From Boesenbergia rotunda (taxonomy: Eukaryota > Streptophyta > Magnoliopsida > Zingiberales > Zingiberaceae), in contig JAGFNQ010010004.1 of NCBI GenBank assembly GCA_024364735.1, positions 43,876 through 107,875 on the forward strand: DNA of 64,000 bases, written 5' to 3'. Under the pieces are notes generated by a model that ran no database searches, was not told the origin of the DNA, and worked only from the letters and a program-made list of their open reading frames with translations. Below, in pieces: positions 21,294-33,449 of the stretch. The number at the start of each line of letters is the position of its first letter. Position 1 is the stretch's first letter. Both the position numbers and the translations under genes were made by a program.

Positions 21294-23540
21294 CTATATC
21301 GTCTGATCATTAGTTTCTTCACCTTGTGATGATGGCACTTGCCACCTGCTTAACCTTGCTTTTGCAATCTCCACCTGCTCAAGGAAATGGCGAGCATCAC
21401 TGCACTAATTTTATTAGAACCACAGAAACAAAGATTAATAATTAAGTTTGCCAAACCATTCTACCTGTTGCTCCCAATCAGTTTTGATAGTCATTCTGAT
21501 AAGTACCAGTATTTGCACTGCTGTCCCGCACAGAGTTCCAATCCAAATGCCCTGTCATCCATGCAAGTGAATCGCAGAGGATGCAGAGAACCAAAGCTAT
21601 CATTTCATGTAAACTATTCTGGTTTGTCGATTTGATGCATGCCTCTCACCTTGACATGCAAGTTGGTCTTGCATCCGAGAATGATCCCCAAAGGGAAGCC
21701 GATGAGGTAGAAGCACACTATGTTCACATAAGCCACAGTACTTTGATAGCCGGCACCAATCGCTGCACCTGCAGGCGATCATGTCCGGAAGAGATTGATT
21801 GCTGGCCATGGCAGATCTAGTTCGGAGTTTCAGTGGAAGAAATTAAATGCATGGCCCACTACTGACCTGAAAGTACTGTCTGAAAAATGCAGGGCAGAAC
21901 AGAGAGGACCAGCAGAAGGTGCATGCTGGACACGTACTTTGCCACCTCCTCGCTGTCGGTGAAGAGGTAAGAGACTCTCTTGCCGATGATGAGGAACAGA
22001 AGGAGAAAGAAGCAGCCGACGATCGACGAGTTCAGCGTCGCGACCTTGATGGTGAATTTGGCAGACTTCGCACTCCCCTTTCCGAGCTCGTTCGATACGC
22101 GAACGCTTGACACCGACACGAACAGAGCAAGGAGATATGTATGAGATGTTGAAAATAGAAGAAGAAGAAGGAAATGGATAAAAGTATATATTCACCTTGT
22201 GGCGGTCAACAAGCCTAGCAACATCATCAGCGCCCATGAGGAGATATTAATGCTGGGATTTGAGGAAGGAATACATGACAGTGAGTTAATTAGGGCTTTT
22301 ACTTTGATAGAATTACTATCGAATGGGAGAAGGAGATGATGTCTACCCTACCATATAGACAAAGCGGCAAGGGAACTCTTCGCGTCCTTCATGTACCCTG
22401 CCAAGAACACGACGGCGGCGTTGTTCCATATTTGCAAACTGCGTGCAGAGAAAAGGCAGGGCAGGTCATTCATGATTTGTGTTAGTTCATCGTGCGAGGG
22501 GAGTGGGAGTCGCCGTACCAGATCATTATGCCAGAAGACACTGAGAGCTTCAGCACCGGCAGCAGCTCGCGGAAGGCTTCCCTGCTGAAGCCCGTCCAGG
22601 TCAGCGGGCACCAGCCGCCGCCCACGTAGATGAACTCGCCGAGGACCAGAGCCCAACTGTAGGCGTTCAGCGAGGCCGCAGCTCCGGCGATTCCCCACTT
22701 GAGCTTGACAACAGCGATCCACGAGAGCAACATGTGGAGCAGGAAGGAGGGCAGGGCCAGCAGTGCGATGACGAAGTTCTTGAGCTGGGATTGCAGGAAC
22801 ATCTGCATGGAAACGATGAAGACGCTGGCGTAGTGGTAGGGGATGAACATGAGGGCGATAGGGCGGGCGGCATCGGAGAGCTCGTGGCTTTGTCCCAGCG
22901 CTTTGAAGAATGGAGAGGCGAAGAGGAAGAGGGGGAGGAGCAGGGTGGCCACGGCGCCGAAGACTAACCACGACCGCTGGAGGTAGATGCCCATCGCTTG
23001 GTATTTCTTAGCGCCAAACGCTTGACCGCACAGTGTCTCTGTCGCAGTGCTCATTCCCACCTGCGGAGCCCAAGACAACCTTGTTTAAAATCCGTCTCTC
23101 TAGATGTTTAGCATCCCTACGTATGTATGTATACAAGTTCAATGATGTGTTTGTCACTTGTCTGAGGATCAAGATAATATTCGAAAAAGAAAGAGGAGAA
23201 TCGAAGGAGGTGGTATACGTACTCTAAACAAGTAAGAAATAGAGCTTAAAATGAAAGTTATGACAATTAATTTTACCATAATTCCATGGCAAAGTAGGAG
23301 GATGAGCGATAAAACAAGAGCATAGGAGGCGAGCTGGGTCTCGCCGCAATGGCCTATATATGATTGAGTCACAATAAAGCTACCAAAGGTTGAGACCCTG
23401 ATGATCACGGCCGGTCCTCCGATCCTCCACAACTTCTTTGATTCTTCCAACACCTGCCTAACTAAACTTTCTCCTCCTCCAACATTGTTATTGCGGTCGG
23501 AAAGTTGAGCTTCCTCCTTCTCTACCGGTGCACTCTCCAT
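21294..23540 (-). CDS. DTX-B: MATE/DETOXIFICATION efflux transporter (intact)
   Basis: Exons (minus): 23277-23540, 22519-23060, 22352-22438, 22196-22252, 21867-22105, 21650-21768, 21465-21551 and 21294-21374. All introns are GT-AG and the total of 1476 bp encodes 491 aa, normal for plant MATE proteins. Motifs: QSYIGHCG (59-66), ETLCGQAFGAKK (96-107), VRVSNELGKG (318-327), GAAIGAGYQ (397-405) and TDWEQQ (460-465), with about 12 membrane segments and a short charged C-tail. It resembles the DTX21-29 clade of Arabidopsis from general knowledge. The ATG is at 23540; a GTG codon directly upstream is not a plausible start. B-specific changes include MST for MGS at the exon 2 start and KFTIKV for KFAIKV. 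The substrate is unknown and the membrane is likely tonoplast or plasma membrane. Confidence 0.92.
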
Positions 23541-23596
23541 CACTTCGATCTTGCTCTACAAGAACAATATCTTAACTTAACAAGCTAAGGCCACTC

Positions 23597-23606
23597 ATTT
23601 ATATAG
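23597..23606 (-). promoter_or_regulatory. Putative TATA box of DTX-B
   Basis: Minus strand TCTATATAAATGAG lies about 60 bp upstream of the start codon and is conserved exactly upstream of DTX-C. Confidence 0.6.
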
Positions 23607-23991
23607 ACACCAACTCTCTCTCTCTCTTTTTGATCGCATCGGTTTATTGGAAGTGACCCATTTCTTAATTAGGATGATGAATTCTGGTAGTGGAATGCCA
23701 TTGTGGGAGGCACAATCAGCATCTATGTATTTCTTATGTCCTATTTTGTGTCGAAATTATTTTTCTAATAAAATAGCTTTTTCATAATTTTAAAATGAAT
23801 TTTATAGTGTTATACTTCTGGATCAGCCGGGTTGGAAGTGAGCACAGATTCTTGACAGCGGGGTTGAAACGAGCTAGCCCAAATTCTCGAGAGTCGATAA
23901 CTTCATGATCATAGTTGATGGCAATCTTCTCACTCACTGATCACCGGCAATGACATGTGAATTGTGTCCTTCAGAGGATGCGCGCCATAGG
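23607..23991. other. Upstream flank of DTX-B, shared with DTX-C
   Basis: It aligns closely with 47190-47573 upstream of DTX-C and more weakly with the DTX-A flank. It includes a CT-rich tract (about 23614-23628) and is probably promoter sequence. The last 15 bp (23977-23991) are the left target duplication of the SINE. Confidence 0.6.
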
Positions 23992-24222
23992 TTTAAAAAA
24001 AAAATGTGGATCCGCCACCTCAGCGACCCCTTAGTCTCTGCCCCACGAGATTTTCAGAGGAAGGTAAATCACGGATTTACTGAGGATGGAGAAGGCGTCT
24101 GGAAGAGAATTTTAAACTTGCAGATCAGGATTTTAACTCCGTACGCAACTGACGACTCTCGACCCCATGACCTCCGTTTCAAGCAGCAGGCGCAATTCCT
24201 ACCGACCCAGCCCGTGGGGGCG
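23992..24222 (-). mobile_element. SINE inserted upstream of DTX-B only
   Basis: 231 bp flanked by GATGCGCGCCATAGG (23977-23991) and GATGCGTGCCATAGG (24223-24237). DTX-C has a single uninterrupted copy of this target (47559-47573), proving insertion after the duplication. On the minus strand it starts near GGGCTGGGTCGGTAGGA, has a B-box-like GGGGTCGAGAGTC, and ends GGCGGATCCAC followed by a T run. The open frame across it is not a gene. Confidence 0.85.
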
Positions 24223-24237
24223 GATGCGTGCCATAGG

Positions 24238-25120
24238 GTAGGCATATGAAGTTGATTGTCCTTTTTCTAAAACTTTCTTCTCTCAAATCTGCCTTTATTT
24301 TTTAGAAAGACTGTAACTTTAAAGAAAGTGTATAGTCCGTGGAAGCTTTTTTTGGCATCATACTTTGTAAGAATTCCATCTTTAGTGCCGTGGTAGATGA
24401 TCCGTTTAAAACCCGTCTCCTTGTAATTGGACGCTTTTATATAACCATTGATTAATCTAAGTCAAAAGACACCGGATTTATCTGGTAATACCCCTCCAAC
24501 ACTTAAAATAAAAAATGCTAAAATAGAAAAGTTAAAGAGATTAATGATGAATGAGATCCCATAGGGTATCATTAATGGTTAAACTTTTAAATAAATTTTT
24601 TTATAACGATATTTCTTAATGACTAGAATGTGACCATCCAAAATGGTATTTTGCCATTAAAATTGATCATTTTAAATATATTTATATAAATATACATATT
24701 TATTCTTATATAATATATTTGATATAAATATGTATATTTTTTTATTACATCCACAATATATTATGATTTATTTTAAAATAAAAAAAAATCTAAAAGGATA
24801 TTAAAAATTAAAAAAAAAAAAATCATTCTGGCCGAATTCTGACCATTTTAGTATTGTCCTTTTTATAATTCTCAACGCACTAAATTGATGTTACATTAAA
24901 ATATAAAAATCTATTATTCTCTTAAAATAAAAAAAAATCTACAATTTTTTTTTATGAACTCTACATTACCAATCGTATATCTTCCCATATTACAAATCAC
25001 AAGTTACGATACAATACTACTTTATCATTAATTACGAGCTCCATTTTTAAAAGAAAAAAAAGTTGGATTGAATTTTCATTATTACTTTTTAACTATAAAC
25101 CTCAAATCTTACCTCTATAA
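24238..25120. other. AT-rich flank of the B duplicate
   Basis: It is alignable with 47574-48516 next to DTX-C. No coding sequence was seen. Confidence 0.6.
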
Positions 25121-26136
25121 GGGCATCCGCAACGGCTCGTTAATCGAGCGTTATAACGCTCGATTAACGAGCCGTCCCCGTTAAAAGCATTGTAGGAGCG
25201 TGCGTTAATGCTGACACGGATGAACGCGTTCAGATGTTTGAATGCGTTCATCCGCGTATGACCTGGCATCCTGATCGATCAAGCGATCGATCAAAGATAA
25301 CCTGGACCGATCAGGCAACAACCTGATCGGTCCAGATTGACTTGGACCGATCAGGCAACAGCCTGATCGGTCCAGGTTGCTGATCAATCCCCCGATCGGT
25401 GAAGCTGACCGATCAGGGGATTAATTCCCTAAAAAAACATTAAAAAATATAAATTTTAATAAGATTTAATTTTAAAAACATAATTTTTTTAAAATTATCA
25501 TTCAAATTAAGTATTTAATTGGGAAATCGATTACGGGTCTCTCCAATCGATTGGGGAGTCTCATGGAATAATAGGGAACAATGATTTTAATCGATTGGGG
25601 TTGTCGTAATCGATTAAAAATGACACAACGGTCACCTAAATGGCTATAAACGACTAGTAAATGATCACCAACGGTTATTTTAATAAAAAAAATCCCTGAA
25701 TTTGTATTTTATTATTTCACTTTGTGTTAATTTATATATTATCTTTTAATTATATGCAAGTATATTTTTTTTATGTTGTTCTCTATCATTTCAAAATTAT
25801 AATAATAATTTAAATTTTAAATAATGATAAACATATTTAAAAATATTATTATTATTTATTTTAAATAATAATCATTTAAATTAGCAAATAAAATTGAAAA
25901 TAAAAAATATGTAAATAAGAGAATGAATATGTGAGAGAATATGTATGTGAGAGAAGGTATATGTGAGATAATGTATATGTGGCATGTGGGTCCCACAAAT
26001 AATGAGGGTTAATGTTAAACGGTTGTGAGAGAATGAAGATGTTAATGTTAATGTGTATGTGGCATGTGAGTCCCATGCTTTTTGATGAGGTGGTAGGTGT
26101 TATAATGTTAATGGAGTTAAACCAATGCGGATGCCC
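25121..26136. mobile_element. TIR element with TAA target, B copy only
   Basis: It starts GGGCATCCGCAACGG and ends CCAATGCGGATGCCC, with an 11-bp perfect inverted repeat and TAA on both sides (25118-25120, 26137-26139). The C duplicate has the empty site with one TAA at 48514-48516. Inside are a palindrome around 25136-25175 (TAATCGAGCGTTATAACGCT), hairpins of GACCGATCAGGCAAC type at 25300-25400, and AATCGATT motifs. It has 1016 bp and no transposase. Confidence 0.85.
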
Positions 26137-26139
26137 TAA

Positions 26140-26817
26140 TGTTTCAAGCTTTTTAATTAATTTTTTTTATTTTAAAAATTTCTCACAAACCTTGTATTAG
26201 AGACACCCTTATTGTTGGCATAAAAAATTTTATCTTTTTTACATGACATATCCTCTAACCTATTTGACCATCAATATATCTCTGGGAGCATGGACCGCAA
26301 CAACATAAACTCTGAGTACACGATATTTATAAGCATGAGAATTTGTGTCATTACGAAAATCAAATATGTTAAGAGATCTAATTTATATGCGTAGAACTCG
26401 CCGTTATTATTAATGGGTTGATAACAGATTAGATTATATATATAGGGGCGTGATCCTCGTTGGATTAGGGTTGCTGACATCTTCTTCGCTCCCCATCTAT
26501 GAAGAGATTATGGCGCCATCAACCTAACTCATTTGAGACACTAATCCCTTTTTTTCCACTACAAATCTACAATAATGTCCATCGTCTTATCTTTTATATT
26601 TATGTTTTTTCACCGTAGATTCGACATAATTAGATCTACAATCAAGTCCATCGTCTTATCTTTTATATTTATGTTTTTTCCACCATAGATTCGACATAAT
26701 TAGATCGATCCTGAGAGTTAAGGCTAGTGGCAACTCCTCCCCTCCCCCCCCCCTTCTCTCTCTCTCTCTCTGATTATATGGTACGGACGAGTCCTATGCG
26801 GACTAGTCCGTGACAAA
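26140..26817. other. Right part of the B segmental duplicate
   Basis: It aligns with about 48517-49429 around DTX-C, up to GATTATATGGTACGGA near 26772. A direct repeat (ATCTTTTATATTTATGTTTT at about 26589 and 26657) and a C/CT-rich tract (26733-26772) are present. No gene was seen. The CACTA element begins at 26818. Confidence 0.6.
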
Positions 26818-26984
26818 CACTACAAATATAATAGCGAATAGCAACGGATAAATAGTATCCGTCGCTAGATTTGAGCGCCAGGTCAAACCCTTAAATAAAG
26901 CGACGGACTTTGTCAAAGTCGTCGCTATAGCGACGGTATTAGGTTAAAAATAATAGTCCAATAATAGGTTAAAAATGCGACGCC

Positions 26985-26988
26985 CCCC

Positions 26989-27020
<32 letters not shown>
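26985..27020. repeat. Poly-C tract in the CACTA 5' region
   Basis: A C run of about 36 bp, interrupted once near its start by a T, followed by GC-rich leader sequence to about 27270. Length is likely unreliable in assembly. Confidence 0.85.
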
Positions 27021-27021
<1 letters not shown>

Positions 27022-27399
27022 CGGCCACGCGATCGGTCAAAGCCCTAGCTCTCCCCTCTCCGACGATCTCGGCGATTCTCCTCCGGCGAACCCTCCTCCG
27101 ATCCCAGGTATGAGCGCTAAGCCACATTTGTCGTATTTTCGTCGTTGGTTTGTGCTTCCGCGACGGCGTGGTCTTCTTCGGGCAGGCGGGCGCGATCGCG
27201 GCTTGTCAAGGCTTGGCACGGTCGCGGGCGGGCCGCGCGCCGCAGCTGCGGTCGACGGCTGCCGCAATTAAATTATTATTTAATTAATAAATTAATTATT
27301 CAGTTAATTAATTTAGTTGTTAATTCCTTTGTTAATTCATTAATTTTGTAATTAATTGATTAACTGTTTGATTAATTTTAGATTAATGGTTTGAATAAT

Positions 27400-27710
27400 T
27401 AGATTATTAAGATGATTAATTGTTTGATTAATTAGATTAATTGATTCATTAATTAGATCATGTTTGTTTAATTTTAGATTAATTGTTTGAATAATTGGAT
27501 TAATTTGTTGATTAATTGTTTGATTAATTAGATTAATTGATTCATTAATTAGATCATGTTTGAATAATTAGATTAATTATTTGATTAATTAGATTAATTG
27601 ATTCATTAATTAGATCATGTTTAAATAATTAGATTAATTGTTTGATTAATTAGATTAATTGATTCATTAATTAGATCATGTTTGATTAATTAGATTTATT
27701 TCTTAGTATA
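27400..27710. repeat. AT-rich minisatellite in the CACTA leader
   Basis: The block GATTCATTAATTAGATCATG recurs at 27443, 27539, 27600 and 27661, with 61-bp spacing in the last three. The whole stretch is variations of GATTAATTAGATTAATTG. It lies just upstream of the transposase gene. Confidence 0.8.
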
Positions 27711-27731
27711 GTATCAATATCAAATTTTAAT

Positions 27732-30700
27732 ATGGATCATAATATGTGTGGGTTGATTAAATTATCTTATTTGAATTCAGATACAATGTATCCGAACAAG
27801 TCATGGATGTATAATAGGTTAGATAATGGATTTATCCGTGAGGAATTTTTTGCTGGCGTGGAAGAATTTGTGAACTTTGTAAAGTGTCATCCTGAGTATT
27901 TGAATGACACAGAGTTGGGTTTGTTCCAGATTATTACAACTTTCCGTGATGAAGATACAGTGAAAACTCATATCACCAGATATGGGTTTGTTCCAGATTA
28001 TTACAACTGGTATTGTCATGAAGAGCCGTATGTATATGAATTTGGTGGACCTTCTATTGCATCATCATCGAACTCAATTGGACCAGAGGCATCATATAAC
28101 CCTGCTGATGCAATGCAATCAATGGTTTATGATGCAATGAATGCTTTTGATCAATCAAATGTAGAACAAGTACCTACTTCTGATGTTCAGAAAATGTATG
28201 ACATGTTAAAAGCTAGTGAAAGAGAATTATGGGAAGGTATTCCTTTGGTCATTCTCAATTATTTGCTACTGCAAGATTATTGAATATGAAGGCAAAACAT
28301 CATTTCTCAGAACGATGTTATGATGACATATGTCAACTTATGTCAGAGTTGCTTCCAACTGATAACTGCATGACTGATAGTTTCTACAACAATAAAAAAA
28401 CTAATCAGAGACTTGGGTTTGCCAGTTGAGAAGATACATTGTTGTGTCAATAATTGCATGATCTATTGGAACGAAGATAGTGAGTTGATGGAATGCAAAA
28501 TCTATAATCATCCTCATTACAAGCATTTTGCTTGCATGGTAAATCAGAAGAAGAAGAAAAATATTTCCTACAAAGTCATGTATTACTTTCCTTTGACTGC
28601 TAGACTCCAACGATTGTATGCATCAGCAGCAACAGCAAGTCATATGATCTGACATCAAAACCATGGAAATGATGGAGACATTATGTGTCATCCTTGTGAT
28701 TCCCCTGCATGGAAATATTTAGATTCAACATTTTCTTCCTTTGCTATGGAATCACGTAATGTCAGACTTGGACTTTTTGCAGATGTATTTCAGCCATTTG
28801 GAAGTTATGGACAACAATATTCATCATGACCTGCTATCTTAACACCATACAACTTACCACCATGGATGTGCATGAAAGATGAATTCATGTTTCTTACTGT
28901 TTTAATTCTAGGTACTCAAAATCCAAAAGGGCAAATAGATGTATTTTTGCAACCTTTGATAGCTGAGCTGAATTATTTATGGAATATAGGTTCAGAGACG
29001 TATAACATTGCTACAAAGTCAAACTTTTTAATGCATACAACATTGTTATGGACTATTAGTGATTTTCCTGCTTACTCAATGTTATCAGGATGGAGCACAG
29101 CTAGAAAGTTAGCATGCCCACATTGTATGAGTCAGTTAGATGCATTTTCTTTGCCCTGCAGTGGAAAGATTTCTTGGTTTGATAATCATAGGAAATTTTT
29201 ACCTCTTGATCATCCGTTCAGAAGAAATAAGAAACATTTCAAAAGGAATGAAGTAGTTAGGAAGCTACCTCCAGTTGGGATGTCAGGCGAAGAAGTGTTA
29301 AATGAAATTGATAGTTATGGATTTCTACCACTATATCAGGATGGTTCAGATGATATCAACAAGTATATTGTTAGAGTCAACAAATGTGGTTGGAGGAAAA
29401 GAAGTATTTTTTGGGAGCTTCCATATTGGAAATAATTACTCATTCGACATAATTTGGATGTTATGCATATTGAGAAATTTTTTTTTGATAACATCATTAA
29501 TACTGTGTTGAATGTGCATGGGAAAACAAAAGATACAATAAAATCTCATGAAGAATTGAAACAATTAGTTAGCAGGCCTGAGTTGCATTAGAATGAAACA
29601 ACTGGTAAATATCCGAAGGCTTGTTATACATTGGACAAAGAAAGTAAGCAAGCATTGTGTTCTTGGTTGAAAAACATAAAATTTCCAGATGGATATGCCT
29701 CTAATATGTCTCGTTGTGTGGATACGAATAGATTTAAAATGGTTGGAATGAAGAGTCATGATTGCCATGTGTTCATGCAAAGATTAATTCCAATAGCTTT
29801 CCAAGAATTACTTCCTAATAATGTTTGGCAAGCACTTACAGAATTAAGCCTTTTTTTTCAAAAATCTGACTTCCAGAGTTATTACGGTAGCATATATGTT
29901 ACGCCTTCAGACAGAGATTCCGTTAATACTATGTAAGCTTGAGCGAATATTTCCACCAAGCTTTTTTGATTCAATGGAGCATCTGCCTATTCATTTACCT
30001 AGCGAGGCACAGATTGGTGGTCTTGTACAATACAGATGGATGAATCCTTTTGAAAGGTTTCTTAGAAAATTAAAGAATAATGTGTGTAACAAAGCAAGAG
30101 TTGAGGGATCAATATGTAATGCATATATGGTTGAAGAAGCATGTTCATTTTGCTCCTATTACTTTGCTAAAAATGTGAAAACCAGACATCGAAAGTGTCC
30201 ACGCAATCAAGATGACATTCCATCAGTTGACCCATACATTCTTTCTATTTTCAAGTATCCTGGAAGAGCAATGGGTTCAACTTTATCTAGACGGTTAAAT
30301 GACCAAGAATATCATGCCGCCAGGACATATATCTTCTTAAACTGTGAAGATGTTAAACCATACCTAAGGTGTTATCTCTTGTTGTAATGAAATTACTATT
30401 TCATAATATAATCAAATTTCTGGTATGATATCAAATAAACTTATATGTCAGGTTATACCAACAACAGTTGTACATTCAAAATCCATCTATAAGTGCAAAT
30501 GAGGTAGATCAAAAGATAGAAGATGAATTTGCATTTTGGTTTCAAATATATGTAAGTAAGTTAATATGCATTTTTTGTTAACAATTCTTGATTACTTATT
30601 AATATAATTTGATCAACCACCACTATTATAGGTCAATGATGACAGAATTTCAAATGTAGAAGACGAAAGAATTAAAAATCTGACATTTGGACCTCTTCAT

Positions 30701-31087
30701 ATCGTGACAGTCTTCTCGGGTTATTACGTGAATGAATACAGATTTCATGTGGGCCAACGTGATTCAGGAATGCTAACGTATAATTCTGGCATCAGTGTCA
30801 AAGGATCAACAAATAACAATGATACTGAATTTAACTATTATGGCAAGCTAGAGGAAATTATCGAAGTTGAATACCCAGCGTTACCTTTCAAAAGATGTGT
30901 ATTATTCAGGTGTTCTTGGTATGATCCAACTCCAAGGACGGGCACCAGGAAAGATCGGTTATACAATTTAGTTGAGGTTAATTCAAGCAAAAGATTCAAC
31001 AAGTTCGAACATTTCATTTTTGCGGTGCAAGCTGGTCAAGTATTTTATCTGGAGTACCCAACTAAGAGAAGACGACCAAGTGAATGA
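27732..31087 (+). pseudogene. TNP2-like CACTA transposase (broken)
   Basis: Domains in order: transposase-associated N-terminus (KSWMYNRL near 27800), the transposase core (MCHPCDSPAWKYLDS near 28685, PYNLPPWMCMKDEFMF near 28850, DFPAYSMLSGWSTARKLACP near 29060, RHNLDVMHIEKNFFDN near 29445), a DUF4218-like part (LVQYRWMNPFERFLRKLKNN near 30020) and a DUF4216-like C-terminus (30640-31087). Two clean introns remain (30369-30451, 30552-30631). Damage: frame changes near 28235 and in the A run near 28395, TGA codons near 28650 and 28828 where the family usually has Trp, and TAG near 29589. It catalysed cut-and-paste transposition of the element when intact. Confidence 0.85.
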
Positions 31088-31709
31088 CTTGCTGTTTGTC
31101 AAATGAAGCCTAGGTCAACCATTGAAATGTCAAATACGATCACTGTCCAAAATTGCGATGCTTATCAAAATGAAGAAGTTATATCAACTCCGTTGATTCA
31201 GAAATACAATCAGCATCTCAATTACTTATAGATGAGAATGTCTCTTACGAGGAAATTGATGATGGTGAAATATCTAGCAGTGAGGAGGTCGATGTATCAA
31301 CGGATTCAAGCGATGAAAACTTGCATGTTAATTTAGTTCCATCAGATTAAGATGAGTTAGATGTATTGAACATTAACTATAATGTTTGTATTAAGATGAG
31401 TTGTTAATTTAGTTCGTTCTGCTTGTATTGAACATTAACTATAATGCTTGATTTTTCATGTTATTTTTGTTCACAATCCTTCTGCTTACTGAATTTTTCA
31501 TGTTATCCCTTTGCAGATAGATTGTTGAAATTAAGAAAACAATAAGCCAATCATACATGTTGAGAAGATTGTTTCCATTTAATTCTCAATTAGTTTGTTC
31601 TTCATTTACATTGTCTTCATTTGCATGTTTCCATTTGCATGCTTGATTACTGAATTTTGTTCTACCGTTTCTTCTTATCTGCCTAAACTTTGTGTATAAT
31701 CAGGAACTA

Positions 31710-32338
31710 TGTCTGCACCCCGTAATCATCAGATTACACTTACAGTCGTCGGTGACATGTAAGTATATATATATGTAGTTCTTATATATTTTAGATCAAA
31801 ATTTGATAACATATTTTAATTTTTTCTACAGTTTTATACCCATGGGCATCAGGTCTCTTCGTATATTTCTAAAAAATTTAAAGAAAAACTGTCAACGTTG
31901 ACCACCTGGGGGCATATTGAAAATGAATTGAAAACATTTTATTACGGGGAGTTTTTGGTAAGTAGTTTAGATGTATATTTAATTTGATGTTACAACTTTT
32001 TTCATACTAACCATATTTTTTTTTACAGAAAAGGTATACCTGGGTGGAGGGTGCAGAGGAGCACTTCAAGAGAATGTGGAATGCCTACTGCTCCAAATTG
32101 TACAGGGACATGGTGTACAAGTGGAGAAAGAAGGCTGATAAGCCTTCAGAGGTCCCTGAGACAATTTGGACAGCATGACACACTGTCTGGGATGCCCAGC
32201 ACTGGCAAGAGAATGCTGCGATTGCTCGAGCCAATCGCAATTCTGAGCTTGCTGGCCTCAGCACGGGATCCACGAAGCACACGGTTGGATCTCATTCCAT
32301 TGTCCAACATGCCAGTGATTTGGTATGTTTTTATTTAG
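31710..32338 (+). pseudogene. Second CACTA transposase gene (TNPA / Transposase_24-like), broken
   Basis: The likely exon 1 is MSAPRNHQITLTVVGD (from 31710) with a GTAAGT donor. The middle exon has FKEKLSTLTTWGHIENELKT (near 31880). The last exon begins after a T-rich acceptor at 32028 and reads KRYTWVEGAEEHFKRMWNAY, then YRDMVYKWRKK. This pattern fits the plant DNA-binding transposase family that partners TNP2. A TGA at about 32177 interrupts the last exon and the joint between the first two exons is out of frame. The 95-aa frame from 32051 is a shadow. Confidence 0.6.
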
Positions 32339-33262
32339 GTTATTAAAGGCATTTAGTATGTTTTTTTGGATATGTTTAAACATTATATTTTTTTGGATGT
32401 GTTTAAACATTATATTTTTTCCTTTCCATCCTTTATTCACTCTGATATTCATGTACGTAATTTTTCTCTACTGCCTTTAACTTTTGGTGTATATAGTTCT
32501 TTTCATATAGTCTGAATTATGTTTAACTTCTTTTGATGTATACATTTGGATATTTACTCTTGTTTGGATTGGATTAACCATTGGAAAATTTGGATGTTTA
32601 CTCTTGTTTTAAAGTTTGGATTGTATAAGTTTGGAAATGAAAGTTTGGATTGGATAGTGGATTCAAAATGTAAGTTTGGATGTATACATTTGGAAATGAA
32701 TGTTTAGATTGGATTGGAAATGAAAGTTTGGATTGTTGTGAATGTTTGGATGTTGAAATATTTATTTTTGTTTCATATTTGTTTGGATCTTTTGTATATT
32801 ATTGATGTATATATGGGAAGGAGAAAAAACAGCATTTGGCTGTCAAAATTTTCCAGATTTAGCGACGGATAATTTTAAAAATCCGTCGCAAATAGCGACG
32901 GATTATTAAATTTTCCATCGCCATCATGATCGATCAGCGACGGGGTTTGACCGAATCAGTCACTATTACGATATATTAGCGACGGCGTTTGACCATATCC
33001 GTTGCTATCACGATTGATTTTCGACGGATATTTGACCATCCGTCGCCAAAAAAATCCCCGGGCCACGTCACCCCATATTCTCGGTGTTTGCGACGGGTTT
33101 ATATGTCCGTTGCTAATCTAGCGACGGAGTTTTTTTTCCCCGTCGCTACCTTCGCTCTACGACGGGTTTTCAGCCGACGGCGCTAACTCCGTCGCTAGTC
33201 CGTCGCTATTAGTGTTTTGCGACGGATTACGTCCGTCGCTATTTGCTATTATTTTTGTAGTA

Positions 33263-33449
33263 AATCACGTTTCTCATTTTTCTTTATTTTTGTTTTATTT
33301 TTTTTTAGTTTTTGATTGTACTAATCAAATTTTACCTTTACAGTTTAGTAGTTGAATTATAATATTAAGTATAAAAAAATATTTAAATCGAAAAATTAGT
33401 TGGGGTTTACATGAAATTTGCATAATAAAATTTTTAATATATATATTGC
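33263..33449. other. AT-rich spacer between CACTA and the Tat fragment
   Basis: A short AT-rich spacer with no features. Confidence 0.6.

Larger units (their letters stand above)
26818..33262 (+). mobile_element. CACTA (En/Spm) DNA transposon, about 6.4 kb
   Basis: It starts CACTACAAATATAATAGC and ends GCTATTATTTTTGTAGTA, so the terminal inverted repeat is recognisable but the expected last G of TAGTG reads A. Both subterminal regions (to about 26935 and from about 32870) are packed with direct and inverted GCGACGGA/TCCGTCGC motifs, the usual transposase-binding repeats. Between them are a TNP2-type transposase gene and a second transposase gene, both broken. A 3-bp target duplication is AAA on the left and AAT on the right (imperfect), or AAA/AAA if the last base was lost. 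Confidence 0.9.
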
